Assembly: GCA_964415525.1 (NCBI GenBank)
Contig: CAYQAS010000029.1
Coordinates: 1-41,262, forward strand
DNA from: CAZPUI01 sp964415525
GTDB taxonomy: Bacteria; Acidobacteriota; Holophagae; Holophagales; Holophagaceae
Length of the DNA: 41,262 bases
Direction of reading: 5' to 3'
Below are positions 32,564 to 40,024 of this stretch, piece by piece. Made by a program: the position numbers and the translations under genes. The notes beneath the pieces were generated by a model, which was given only the letters and a program-made list of their open reading frames with translations, made no database searches and was not told the DNA's origin. Every line of letters starts with the position of its first letter. Position 1 is the first letter of the stretch.

Positions 32564-33637
32564 ATGCGCCACACCCTCCCGTTTCTCGCACTGGCCTGCC
32601 TCCTGGGCGCCGAGGGGCCCCTGCCGACGCCGAACATCCCCTTCGCCCCGAAGCACTATGTCTGCCAGCGCACCGCCATGCCGCCGAAGCTGGACGGAAA
32701 ACTGGACGATGCCGTGTGGCAGCAGGCGGCCTGGACCGAGGATTTCCAGGACATCGAGGGCTTTCTGAAGCCGAAGCCGCGGTTCCGCACCCGGGCGAAA
32801 ATGGTCTGGGACGACACCCACCTCTACATCGCCGCGGAGCTGGAGGAACCCCACGTCTGGGGCACCCTCACGCAGCGGGACTGCGTCATCTTCCACGACA
32901 ACGACTTCGAGGTCTTCCTGGATCCGGACGGGAGCACCTGGCCCTATTACGAGCTGGAGATGAACGCGCTCAACACCGTATGGGACTTGATGGAGCGCTA
33001 CCCCTACCGCGATGCCGAGAAGGTCGCGGTGAATGGATGGGACTGCAAGGGGCTCCGCACGGCGGTGGCGGTGCAGGGCAGCCTGAATGACCCTCGGGAC
33101 AAGGACCTGGGATGGACCGTGGAACTGGCCATCCCACTGGCCTCGGTCACGGAGCTGTCCGCTCAAGGCCTTCCCAAGGCTGGGGACCGCTGGCGCCTGA
33201 ACTTCTCGCGCGTGCAGTGGCATACCGAGGTGAAGGACGGCCGAACCGTGAAAGTGAAGGGCCAGGACGGCAGGCCCCTCGCCGAAGACAACTGGGTTTG
33301 GAGCCCGACGGGCCTCGTCGACATCCACCTGCCGGAGATGTGGGGCTTCCTCCTTTTCAGCGATCGTCCCGCCGGGAGCGAAGAGACGCGTCCCACCTTG
33401 CGCGCCCAGGACCACGCCGCCTGGGCCCTGCGCCGCGTCTACTACGCCCAACGCGCCATCCAGGCCAAGACAGGGCACTTCGCCAGTAGCCTGAAGGAGC
33501 TAGATCTCGACAAGGTGATACCCCTGGGTTGGTCCTTCTGGATGGAGGCGGGCCAACGCCAGTGGATGGCGGAGGCGAGGCAGGGCGGCACCACGGTCAC
33601 CATCGACACCCGGGGCAGCGTGGTGACGAAGCAGTAG
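32564..33637 (+). CDS. exported CBM9-like carbohydrate-binding protein
   Basis: A 357-residue protein with a signal peptide (MRHTLPFLALACLLGAEG). Residues about 45-245 match the carbohydrate-family-9-like domain: PPKLDGKLDDAVWQQAAWTEDF, AKMVWDDTHLYIAAELEEPHVW, NDFEVFLDPDG, YYELEMNALNTVWDL and GWTVELAIPLASV are the usual blocks. A C-terminal region (about 290-357) is not recognised. Such proteins bind glycans and often accompany glycosidases. Its start is three bases after the fucosidase stop, so both are surely co-transcribed and act on the same material. It is followed by a repeat-like hairpin region. Confidence 0.85.
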   Translation: MRHTLPFLALACLLGAEGPLPTPNIPFAPKHYVCQRTAMPPKLDGKLDDAVWQQAAWTEDFQDIEGFLKPKPRFRTRAKMVWDDTHLYIAAELEEPHVWGTLTQRDCVIFHDNDFEVFLDPDGSTWPYYELEMNALNTVWDLMERYPYRDAEKVAVNGWDCKGLRTAVAVQGSLNDPRDKDLGWTVELAIPLASVTELSAQGLPKAGDRWRLNFSRVQWHTEVKDGRTVKVKGQDGRPLAEDNWVWSPTGLVDIHLPEMWGFLLFSDRPAGSEETRPTLRAQDHAAWALRRVYYAQRAIQAKTGHFASSLKELDLDKVIPLGWSFWMEAGQRQWMAEARQGGTTVTIDTRGSVVTKQ

Positions 33638-33660
33638 GAAACAACAGGGGTCTTGAAAAA

Positions 33661-33745
33661 GAGGTCACGAAAGACACGAAGGAGCAAAGAGCGCGAAGGA
33701 GGAACTTCGCGCGCGTCTCCTTCTTCGCGTCCTTCGTGAAGTGTT
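33661..33745. repeat. intergenic CACGAA-rich inverted repeat, probable dispersed element
   Basis: An imperfect long hairpin: CACGAAGGA (33675-33683) pairs with TCCTTCGTG (33730-33738), and GCGCGAAG (33691-33698) with CTTCGCGC (33705-33712) around a GAGGAA loop. CACGAA-type direct repeats precede it. Sequences of this kind recur between genes in many environmental genomes, from memory. It lies between convergent genes and may also act as a bidirectional terminator. Confidence 0.55.
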
Positions 33746-35122
33746 TTACGCCCGCCCAGCCTTGTATGACTCCTCGAACGCCTTCACGGCCGCATCCGTA
33801 CCGCCGTCCACCACTTCACCCACGAGGTCGTAGGCATGGGCCTGGGTGATCTTCACGCGCTGGATGGTGTTGACCTTGGGCTCACCGCCCACGATCAGCA
33901 CGCTGCCGTCGATCTCCGGGGCCTGGCCACCGTGGCGGCCCTTCACCACGAGATCGGTCTCCTCGTGGGCGCCCTCCACCAGCACGTCCAGCTCCCGGCC
34001 CACGAGTTCCAGGTTCCGGGCGCGGCTGATCTTCTGCTGCGCCTCCATGATCTTCCGCTTGCGGCTCTCCTTGGTGCGGTGGGCGACAGGATCCCCCAGC
34101 TTGAAGGCCGGGGTGCCTTCTTCCGTGGAGTAGGTGAAGACGCCGACGTGCTCGAAGCGGGCCTCCTGGACGAACGTCTGGAGATTCTTGAAGGCCTCGT
34201 CCGTCTCCGTGGGGAAGCCCACGATGAAATTGGAGCGGATGAAGAGGTCCGGCACCGTGGTTCGGATTTTCTTGAGCAGCTTGAGGAACGTGGCCGCTCC
34301 GCCGCCCCGGGCCATGGTCTTGAGTACGTTCGGATCGGCGTGCTGCAGGGGCATGTCCAAGTACTTCACGCAGTTCTCGGTCTCGCCAATGGCGTGGATC
34401 AGGCCGTCCGTCAGGCGGTTGGGATAGCTGTAGTGGATGCGGAACCACCTCAGACCGTCCACCTTGCCGAGAGCCCGCACCAGCTTCTCCAGGGCATCCG
34501 GGTCGCCGAGGTCACGACCGAAGTCCGTGGTGTCCTGGCCCACGAGGTTGATCTCGAGGATGCCCTGCTCCACCAGCTGCCGGGCCTCGGCCACGACGCT
34601 CTCCAGCGTCCGGCTGCGCTGGGGACCGCGGATGCTTGGGATGGCACAGAAGGCACAGGCGTGGTCGCAGCCCTCGCTGATCTTGAGGTAGGCACTGGCC
34701 TTGGGCGTCGTCAGCAGGCGGGGGCTGTGCTCGTCGTAGAGGTAGGACGGGTTGGGGTTCAGATGGAAGATGCCATCGGCGCCGATGATCTCGGCGATCT
34801 GCTCGATGTCACGGGTGCCGAGACAGGCGTCGATCTCGGGGATCTCCGCCATCAGCTCGTCCCGGTATCGCTCCACCAGACAGCCCGCCACGATGAGCTT
34901 GCGGCAGGCGTAGTTCTTCTTCAGGGCCGCGGCCTCCAGGATGGCGTCGATGGATTCCTTCTTGGCGGGTTCGATGAAGCCGCACGTGTTCACCACCAGG
35001 ACTTCCGCCTGTTCCCGGTCCGGCGTCACCTCGAAGCCCTTGAGCCGCAGGTGTCCGAGCATCACTTCACTGTCGACGAGGTTCTTGGGGCATCCCAAGG
35101 ACATGAATCCCACTTTGGTCAT
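33746..35122 (-). CDS. rimO: ribosomal protein S12 methylthiotransferase RimO
   Basis: A 458-residue radical SAM enzyme that adds a methylthio group to the beta carbon of an aspartate in ribosomal protein S12, in the cytoplasm. The N-terminal UPF0004 domain supplies three cluster ligands C11, C47 and C80. The radical SAM motif CDHACAFC gives C151, C155 and C158. The C-terminal TRAM domain is about residues 390-458. Blocks such as SLGCPKNLVDSE and YLDMPLQHADPNVLKTM match RimO rather than the tRNA enzyme MiaB. The ATG at 35122 has GGGAG seven to eleven bases upstream; the longer frame from 35224 overlaps the promoter area of the divergent cyclase gene. Confidence 0.95.
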   Translation of the reverse strand: MTKVGFMSLGCPKNLVDSEVMLGHLRLKGFEVTPDREQAEVLVVNTCGFIEPAKKESIDAILEAAALKKNYACRKLIVAGCLVERYRDELMAEIPEIDACLGTRDIEQIAEIIGADGIFHLNPNPSYLYDEHSPRLLTTPKASAYLKISEGCDHACAFCAIPSIRGPQRSRTLESVVAEARQLVEQGILEINLVGQDTTDFGRDLGDPDALEKLVRALGKVDGLRWFRIHYSYPNRLTDGLIHAIGETENCVKYLDMPLQHADPNVLKTMARGGGAATFLKLLKKIRTTVPDLFIRSNFIVGFPTETDEAFKNLQTFVQEARFEHVGVFTYSTEEGTPAFKLGDPVAHRTKESRKRKIMEAQQKISRARNLELVGRELDVLVEGAHEETDLVVKGRHGGQAPEIDGSVLIVGGEPKVNTIQRVKITQAHAYDLVGEVVDGGTDAAVKAFEESYKAGRA

Positions 35123-35281
35123 GCGATCTCCCGGACGCCCTGCTTCTGCTCTTGCGATTTCAGACGTCCCAACCCAGATTAGCTGCCTTCGCCGACGTGG
35201 ATGTTCACGAGACCGGATCGGCAAAGGGTGCCCTCGGGCGTCATGCTAGACTCCCGGGAACCTCATGAGGGATGGCATTCC

Positions 35282-36871
35282 ATGAAGATCACCCTGCTGG
35301 TGGAGGGCATCCGGCATGCCGTGGAACTCACGGAAACCGGCATCACCATCGGCCGCGGCGAAGCGGCCACCATTCGCGTGCTGTCCAACGCAGTCTCCCG
35401 GGTCCACGCCCGAATCTGGCTGCTGGATGGCAAACCCCACGTGGAGGACCTGAAGAGCCTCAACGGCACGACGGTGAAAGGCATCCAGATCACCCAGCCC
35501 CAGCTCCTAACCCAAGGCGACACGTTCCTGCTTGGGGAAGTGCCGGTGACTTGGGAGGAGCAGCGCGTCAGCGGCTTCTACAATTCGGGCTTCAACGCGA
35601 AAGCTGAAAAGCCCCCGGCGGAAGTGCTCCCGGGCATCGAGGACCGCGCCTTCGACCCCTCCGGTTCCATCATCGTCCCCCACGCCGACCTGGAGGGGCT
35701 CCTGGCCCGACACCGGCAGGAGAAGTCCGCCCAGGAAGTGGAGGCCCTCTACCAGCGCCTCGCCACCATGGCGGGGCGACTCATGCGGGCGACAAGCCTG
35801 GAAGACCTGATGGGTGCCGTGATGACCCTGGTGACCAGTCAGATCCACGCCCAGCGGGGTTCCATCGTACTCACGGGCCCCACCGGAGAACTGGAACCGG
35901 CCTACACCTGGGAGGAGAAACCCGGCGCGCTCACCCAACCCATCAGCCGCACCATCGCGCGCACCGCCATGGCGGACCGCGTCACCATCATCACAACGGA
36001 CGCCCGGGTGGACCCGCGCTTCGCCGCCGGAGAGAGCATCAAGATCCACGGCATCAGTTCGGTGCTCTGCTCCCCACTCATCGTGGAGGATCAGGCCCTG
36101 GGCGCCATCTACCTGGAAAACACTCTGAACAAGGGTGGTTTCAAGCGGGAGGACGAGGCCCTGCTGGCTGCCATGGCCAACTTCGCGGCCATGGGCATTC
36201 AGCGAGAGCGGGAGGCCCGGTTCCGACAGCGCCTCGAGCGGTATCACAGCCCCCAGGTGGTGAGCCAGATCCTCCAGGCCTCCAACACCCAAGGCGCCCC
36301 GCTCCTCCAGGCCCAGCGCTGCGAGATTTCCGTGCTGTTCGCCGACATCTCCGGGTTCACCCGGATGAGTGAGAAGATGGAACCGCTCCAGCTGGCCAAC
36401 ATCCTGAACCGCTCTTTTGAAGTGCTGACGGAGCAGATCTTCGCCCGAGGCGGAACGCTCGACAAATACATCGGCGACGCCATCATGGCCTTCTTCGGCG
36501 CCCCAGCACCCGACGCAGACCACGCCCGGCACGCCGTGGAGGCCGCGGTGGCCATGCAGCAGGGCCTCACCTTCCTGAACGACAACCGGCCTGAGGGCTT
36601 TCCCGAGCTGCGGATGCGCATCGGAATCAACAGCGGCGAGGCCTTCGCGGGCGACATCGGCTGTGAGAAGCGCATGGATTACACGGTCATGGGCTCCACG
36701 GTGAACCTGGCCTCCCGGCTCGAAAGCGGCGTGGCCAAACCCGGCATGATCGTCGTCGGCCCGCGCACCGCCGAGATCCTCCGGGAAGAGGGGCTCCGGG
36801 CCCTTCCCCCCGTGTCCCTCAAGGGCATCGAGCACGATCTCGTCCCCTTCGAAGTGATCTGGGAAGCCTAA
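35282..36871 (+). CDS. FHA-GAF class III adenylate cyclase
   Basis: A 529-residue signalling protein. The FHA domain (about 1-95) has IGRGEAATIRV, SRVHARIW and LNGTTVKG, so it should bind a phosphothreonine partner. A GAF domain (about 165-310) may sense a small ligand. The class III cyclase domain (about 345-525) keeps the metal aspartates D355 (FADISGF) and D399 (KYIGDAIMAFFG), the adenine-selecting K395, and the GSTVNLASRLE transition-state block, so it should be active and make cAMP. It has no membrane segment. GAGGGATGG lies 9-17 bases before the ATG. It is divergent from rimO and followed by a PilZ gene 174 bases on and then the chemotaxis genes, suggesting a link to surface motility; that is inference. 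Confidence 0.9.
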   Translation: MKITLLVEGIRHAVELTETGITIGRGEAATIRVLSNAVSRVHARIWLLDGKPHVEDLKSLNGTTVKGIQITQPQLLTQGDTFLLGEVPVTWEEQRVSGFYNSGFNAKAEKPPAEVLPGIEDRAFDPSGSIIVPHADLEGLLARHRQEKSAQEVEALYQRLATMAGRLMRATSLEDLMGAVMTLVTSQIHAQRGSIVLTGPTGELEPAYTWEEKPGALTQPISRTIARTAMADRVTIITTDARVDPRFAAGESIKIHGISSVLCSPLIVEDQALGAIYLENTLNKGGFKREDEALLAAMANFAAMGIQREREARFRQRLERYHSPQVVSQILQASNTQGAPLLQAQRCEISVLFADISGFTRMSEKMEPLQLANILNRSFEVLTEQIFARGGTLDKYIGDAIMAFFGAPAPDADHARHAVEAAVAMQQGLTFLNDNRPEGFPELRMRIGINSGEAFAGDIGCEKRMDYTVMGSTVNLASRLESGVAKPGMIVVGPRTAEILREEGLRALPPVSLKGIEHDLVPFEVIWEA

Positions 36872-36972
36872 CCATCCGACCGAAGCGCAGCGAATGGAGG
36901 ATCGGACGGAACGGCGCGCAGCGGCGTTGCCGCCCGTAGGGCGAGGGCCGCATAGGCCCGAGTCACCATCCG
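36872..36972. repeat. GC-rich short-repeat stretch after the cyclase gene
   Basis: This segment is made of short inverted repeats: AACGGCGCGCAGCGGCGTT, GGGCGAGGGCCGCATAGGCCC, and ATCCGACCGAAGCGCAGCG with a partial inverse near 36900 (GATCGGACGG). It looks like a dispersed palindromic intergenic element of the REP type. It ends just before ACCATCCGATTGC, which repeats the ACCATCCGA at its start as if flanking it (36871-36879 and 36967-36975 region). Confidence 0.4.
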
Positions 36973-37045
36973 ATTGCAATGTCCATTCCGTTCATTTTCA
37001 AGATCCTCGGAGCCCGCACCGATCAGGCAGGCGTGGGGCAACGTC

Positions 37046-37456
37046 ATGGCAAATGAACGCAGACAATTCCAGCGCATTCCCCTGGACGCCCAGGTGGCTT
37101 TCCAGGAGATCTCGTTCTCCAAAGAGGGGGAGTCCGGCTCAAGTAGCTACCGGGACGTGTCCGGTGGCGGCCTGCTCCTGAGCGCCGTCACACCGATCCC
37201 CCTGGGAACGCTCCTGAAGCTCGAAGCCCGCATCCCGGGCTGGGGCAAGCATCAGCATGCCTTCGGCCCCAGCCATGAACTCGACCAGCGCCCGCTGGTC
37301 GCTGTAGGCCAAGTGGTGCGCGTCGAAGCCATGGACGATGGCACCTATGAACTCGGAATCAAGTTCCTGAATGTCTACCCCGATGACCAAGCTGCACTGC
37401 TGCGCTTCATCCAGGCCATCGCGCCCTCTGAACCAACGCCGGAACAACCGTCCTGA
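37046..37456 (+). CDS. PilZ domain protein
   Basis: A 136-residue protein with the PilZ signatures: RRQFQRIPL (the RxxxR-type motif) at residues 5-13 and DVSGGGL (the D-x-S-x-x-G motif) at about 35-41, which together bind cyclic di-GMP in typical members. The remaining sequence fits the six-stranded barrel (LKLEARIPGWGK, VAVGQVVRVEAM, ELGIKFLNV). The start at 37046 is favoured because the upstream frame has no ribosome site. It follows the cyclase gene and precedes cheY by 14 bases, so it is likely part of the motility operon, linking cyclic di-GMP to pili or chemotaxis output. That role is inferred. Confidence 0.88.
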   Translation: MANERRQFQRIPLDAQVAFQEISFSKEGESGSSSYRDVSGGGLLLSAVTPIPLGTLLKLEARIPGWGKHQHAFGPSHELDQRPLVAVGQVVRVEAMDDGTYELGIKFLNVYPDDQAALLRFIQAIAPSEPTPEQPS

Positions 37457-37470
37457 CAAAGGAGACTCCC

Positions 37471-37827
37471 TTGAAGATCCTCATCGTGGATGACTCCTCT
37501 ACGATGCGCCGCATCATCATCAACACCCTGTCGCGCATCGGCTATACAGACGTCGTCGAAGCCGAACACGGCAAGGCGGGGCTAGACAAGTTGAACCAGG
37601 GCGGTGTGGAGATGATCATCACCGACTGGAACATGCCCGAGATGGACGGCCTCGAATTCGTGGGTCATGTCCGCGGCCAGAACCCCACGATCCCCATCCT
37701 CATGGTCACGACCAACGCGGCCAAGGAAGACATCGTGGCGGCGCTTCAGTCCGGCGTGAACAACTACGTCGTGAAGCCGTTCACGCCCGAGACCCTGAAG
37801 GAAAAGATCGAATCACTGCTCGGCTGA
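37471..37827 (+). CDS. cheY: chemotaxis response regulator CheY
   Basis: A 118-residue single-domain receiver. The acidic pocket is D7 and D8, the phosphorylation site is D52 in TDWNMPEMDG, T80 and K102 (VVKPF) complete the active site, so it is expected to be phosphorylated by CheA. The start is TTG at 37471 with AAAGGAG eight bases upstream. It has the length and sequence of a stand-alone CheY, with no output domain. The cheZ gene follows 34 bases after, then the CheW gene and cheA, so the phosphorelay is complete within this cluster. The target, a flagellar switch or pilus motor, is not in the window. Confidence 0.95.
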   Translation: MKILIVDDSSTMRRIIINTLSRIGYTDVVEAEHGKAGLDKLNQGGVEMIITDWNMPEMDGLEFVGHVRGQNPTIPILMVTTNAAKEDIVAALQSGVNNYVVKPFTPETLKEKIESLLG

Positions 37828-37861
37828 CGCACGGCCATTCAGAGCCTCGCGGGAGGGCCCC

Positions 37862-38503
37862 ATGGACCAGTCTGAAATCGATGCCCTGTTGAAGGCATCC
37901 GGGTCGAAGACCGGATCCGGACAGCCCAAGGCAGAGGCGCCGAAACCTGCGGCGCCCCCTGCGCCTGTGGTCGCCCCGGCCCCAGCTCCGCCCCCGGTCG
38001 CGGCGCCCGGGCCTTCCTCCTCCAACCCGCCCACGGGCCGGGAGGAGGGGCACGTCATCTCCGAGATCGATGCCGTCACCGCCGTTACGGAGCGGGAGAC
38101 GAACAAGGTCATGGATCAATTGGACCTCATCAGCCAGTTGGTGGGACGTCAGCAGACGCTCATCACCGACATCATGAAACACCCTTCGAGCCAGGATCCC
38201 AAGATCCAGGAGGGCATCCATCAGGTGATGAGCGCCGCCAAGGAAGTGCAGGACAAGGTCTTCGAAGCCATGGACCTCATGCAGTTCCAGGACATCACCC
38301 GCCAGAAACTGGAGCGGATCGTCTTCCACCTCCGCCAGATCCACGACTACATCGTGGAACTCCTGGGGACGGGCCTGAAGAGTGAGGGCGTCCGGGCCAG
38401 CATCAATCCGAACATCATCCACACCGGGACCCGGCCGGACGAGCGCAAAGCGGATGCCGAAGCCGTCATTGCCGAGTTCAAGCGGACCCAGGAAAGGGGC
38501 TAG
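37862..38503 (+). CDS. cheZ: CheY-P phosphatase CheZ with N-terminal FliM-like motif
   Basis: A 213-residue protein. Residues about 65-195 form the long helical hairpin of CheZ; the active site is D144 and Q148 in MQFQDITRQKLERI, equivalent to D143 and Q147 in E. coli CheZ. Residues about 16-60 are a proline/alanine-rich linker. The N-terminus MDQSEIDALLKAS matches the CheY-P-binding peptide found at the N-terminus of the flagellar switch protein FliM (SQAEIDALL). In enteric CheZ the CheY-binding peptide is at the C-terminus; here the C-terminal tail lacks it, so the tether appears moved to the other end. It should dephosphorylate the CheY encoded just upstream. CheZ is uncommon outside Proteobacteria, which adds interest. 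Confidence 0.85.
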   Translation: MDQSEIDALLKASGSKTGSGQPKAEAPKPAAPPAPVVAPAPAPPPVAAPGPSSSNPPTGREEGHVISEIDAVTAVTERETNKVMDQLDLISQLVGRQQTLITDIMKHPSSQDPKIQEGIHQVMSAAKEVQDKVFEAMDLMQFQDITRQKLERIVFHLRQIHDYIVELLGTGLKSEGVRASINPNIIHTGTRPDERKADAEAVIAEFKRTQERG

Positions 38504-38506
38504 TTC

Positions 38507-40024
38507 ATGGCCGCGTCAGCCACGGAAGCCAGACGCACGCGGGACTACGTGCCCTCGGGTCAGCTGGTCACCTTCACCCTCGACACCGTCGAATTCGGCC
38601 TAGACATCGACCGCGTCCAGGAGATCACGCCGCGCTCCGACATCACACCGGTGCCCGGGGCCCCCAGCTTCGTGCTGGGCGTACTGAACCTGCGCGGCAT
38701 GATCATTCCCGTGCTGGACAGTCGCCAGCGGTTCCACCTTCCCGTGGCTGAGCCCACCGCCAGGACTCGCATCATCATCCTGGACCTCGGCGGTCAGCCC
38801 ACCGGACTCCAGGTGGACTCCGTGGCAGAAGTCCTCAAGGTGGACGAAGAGACCCTCCGGGACACGCCGCCCCTCGTGGCGGGGGTGCGTAGCGACTACC
38901 TCGCGGGCATGGTGATGGCCGGTTCTCGTCTCATCACGCTCATCGCCCTGGATCAGATCCTGGACAGCAGCGAGTTCAGCCAGCGCCACCTGCTCACCGA
39001 GTCGGGCGCCGCTCAGGGGTTCGGAATTGGAGGCCAGGAGGCCGCGGAAGCCGAGAGCACCGAACTGCCCTTTGTCACCTTCGCCCTGGGCAAGGAGTCC
39101 TTCGGACTGAACCTGGAGCTGGTGGAAGAAATCATCGAGATGCCCCCCATCACCAAGGTCCCGGATGCTCCGGACTATGTGATGGGCGTGATCTGTCTGC
39201 GCGATCAGGTCCTGCCGCTCCTGGACCTCATCCTCTGCCTCGACGTGGAGGAGAGCACTCAGACCCGCCAGCGGGACATGGTCATCCTCCTGAGCCTGGG
39301 GGAAGCCAAGCTGGGCATCGCCGTGGACGGGATCCAGGAGATCATCCGCGTCAAACCCGAAGACATCCTGCCGCCGCCCCAGACCCTAAGCGAGCATGAA
39401 GCGAAACGCCTCGAAGGCGTGGTACTTCGCTCCGACCGCATGGTTTGCCTCCTGCGCATCCTGGACGTCCTCAGTGGAGACGATCAGAAGAAGTTGGCCG
39501 CCATGGGCTCCAGCCTTACCGCCCGGGATCAGGCCTCGCTCCACGCTGACACCCATGAGGTGCCCGTGGTGGTCTTCCGTCTGGGTGCCGAGGCTTACGC
39601 CCTCCACCTGCCGGATGTGCGCGAAATCATCATGGTGGGCCTCATCACCCCCGTTCCAAGGGCACCCCAATTCATCGATGGTGTGCTGAACCTCCGCGGT
39701 GAGGTGATGCCGGTGATCGACCTGCGCACCCGCTTCGGCCTGGAACGCGCAGAGGCTACCCGGCTCAGCCGCATCATCATCACGTCCATTGCCGGGGTCT
39801 GGACGGGCCTGGTGGTGGATCTGGTGGAAGAAGTCCGCACGGTGGACGAACGGAAGCTCGAGGATCCTCCTCGTTACACCAGCGTCGGTGCCAATGCCTA
39901 CATCACGAAGGTGGCGCGGGCCGGTGAGCAGGTGATCTTCCTGCTCGAGATTCAACGGCTGCTGACGGATGTGGAAGGTGACCAACTCGGGAACTTCCAA
40001 GGCAAGAAGGGAGCGAAACCATGA
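38507..40024 (+). CDS. triple-CheW-domain scaffold protein
   Basis: A 505-residue cytoplasmic protein made of three CheW domains, at about residues 17-160, 185-325 and 345-490. Each contains the CheW signature with a conserved GVLNLRG or GVICLRD turn (FVLGVLNLRGMIIPVLD, YVMGVICLRDQVLPLLD, FIDGVLNLRGEVMPVID). CheW couples receptors to CheA; a multi-CheW protein can bridge several kinases or receptors and strengthen the array. It starts three bases after the cheZ stop with GAAAGGGG before the ATG, and its stop overlaps the cheA start by four bases (ATGA), so translation is coupled. The linkers between domains are short and charged. Confidence 0.92.
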   Translation: MAASATEARRTRDYVPSGQLVTFTLDTVEFGLDIDRVQEITPRSDITPVPGAPSFVLGVLNLRGMIIPVLDSRQRFHLPVAEPTARTRIIILDLGGQPTGLQVDSVAEVLKVDEETLRDTPPLVAGVRSDYLAGMVMAGSRLITLIALDQILDSSEFSQRHLLTESGAAQGFGIGGQEAAEAESTELPFVTFALGKESFGLNLELVEEIIEMPPITKVPDAPDYVMGVICLRDQVLPLLDLILCLDVEESTQTRQRDMVILLSLGEAKLGIAVDGIQEIIRVKPEDILPPPQTLSEHEAKRLEGVVLRSDRMVCLLRILDVLSGDDQKKLAAMGSSLTARDQASLHADTHEVPVVVFRLGAEAYALHLPDVREIIMVGLITPVPRAPQFIDGVLNLRGEVMPVIDLRTRFGLERAEATRLSRIIITSIAGVWTGLVVDLVEEVRTVDERKLEDPPRYTSVGANAYITKVARAGEQVIFLLEIQRLLTDVEGDQLGNFQGKKGAKP

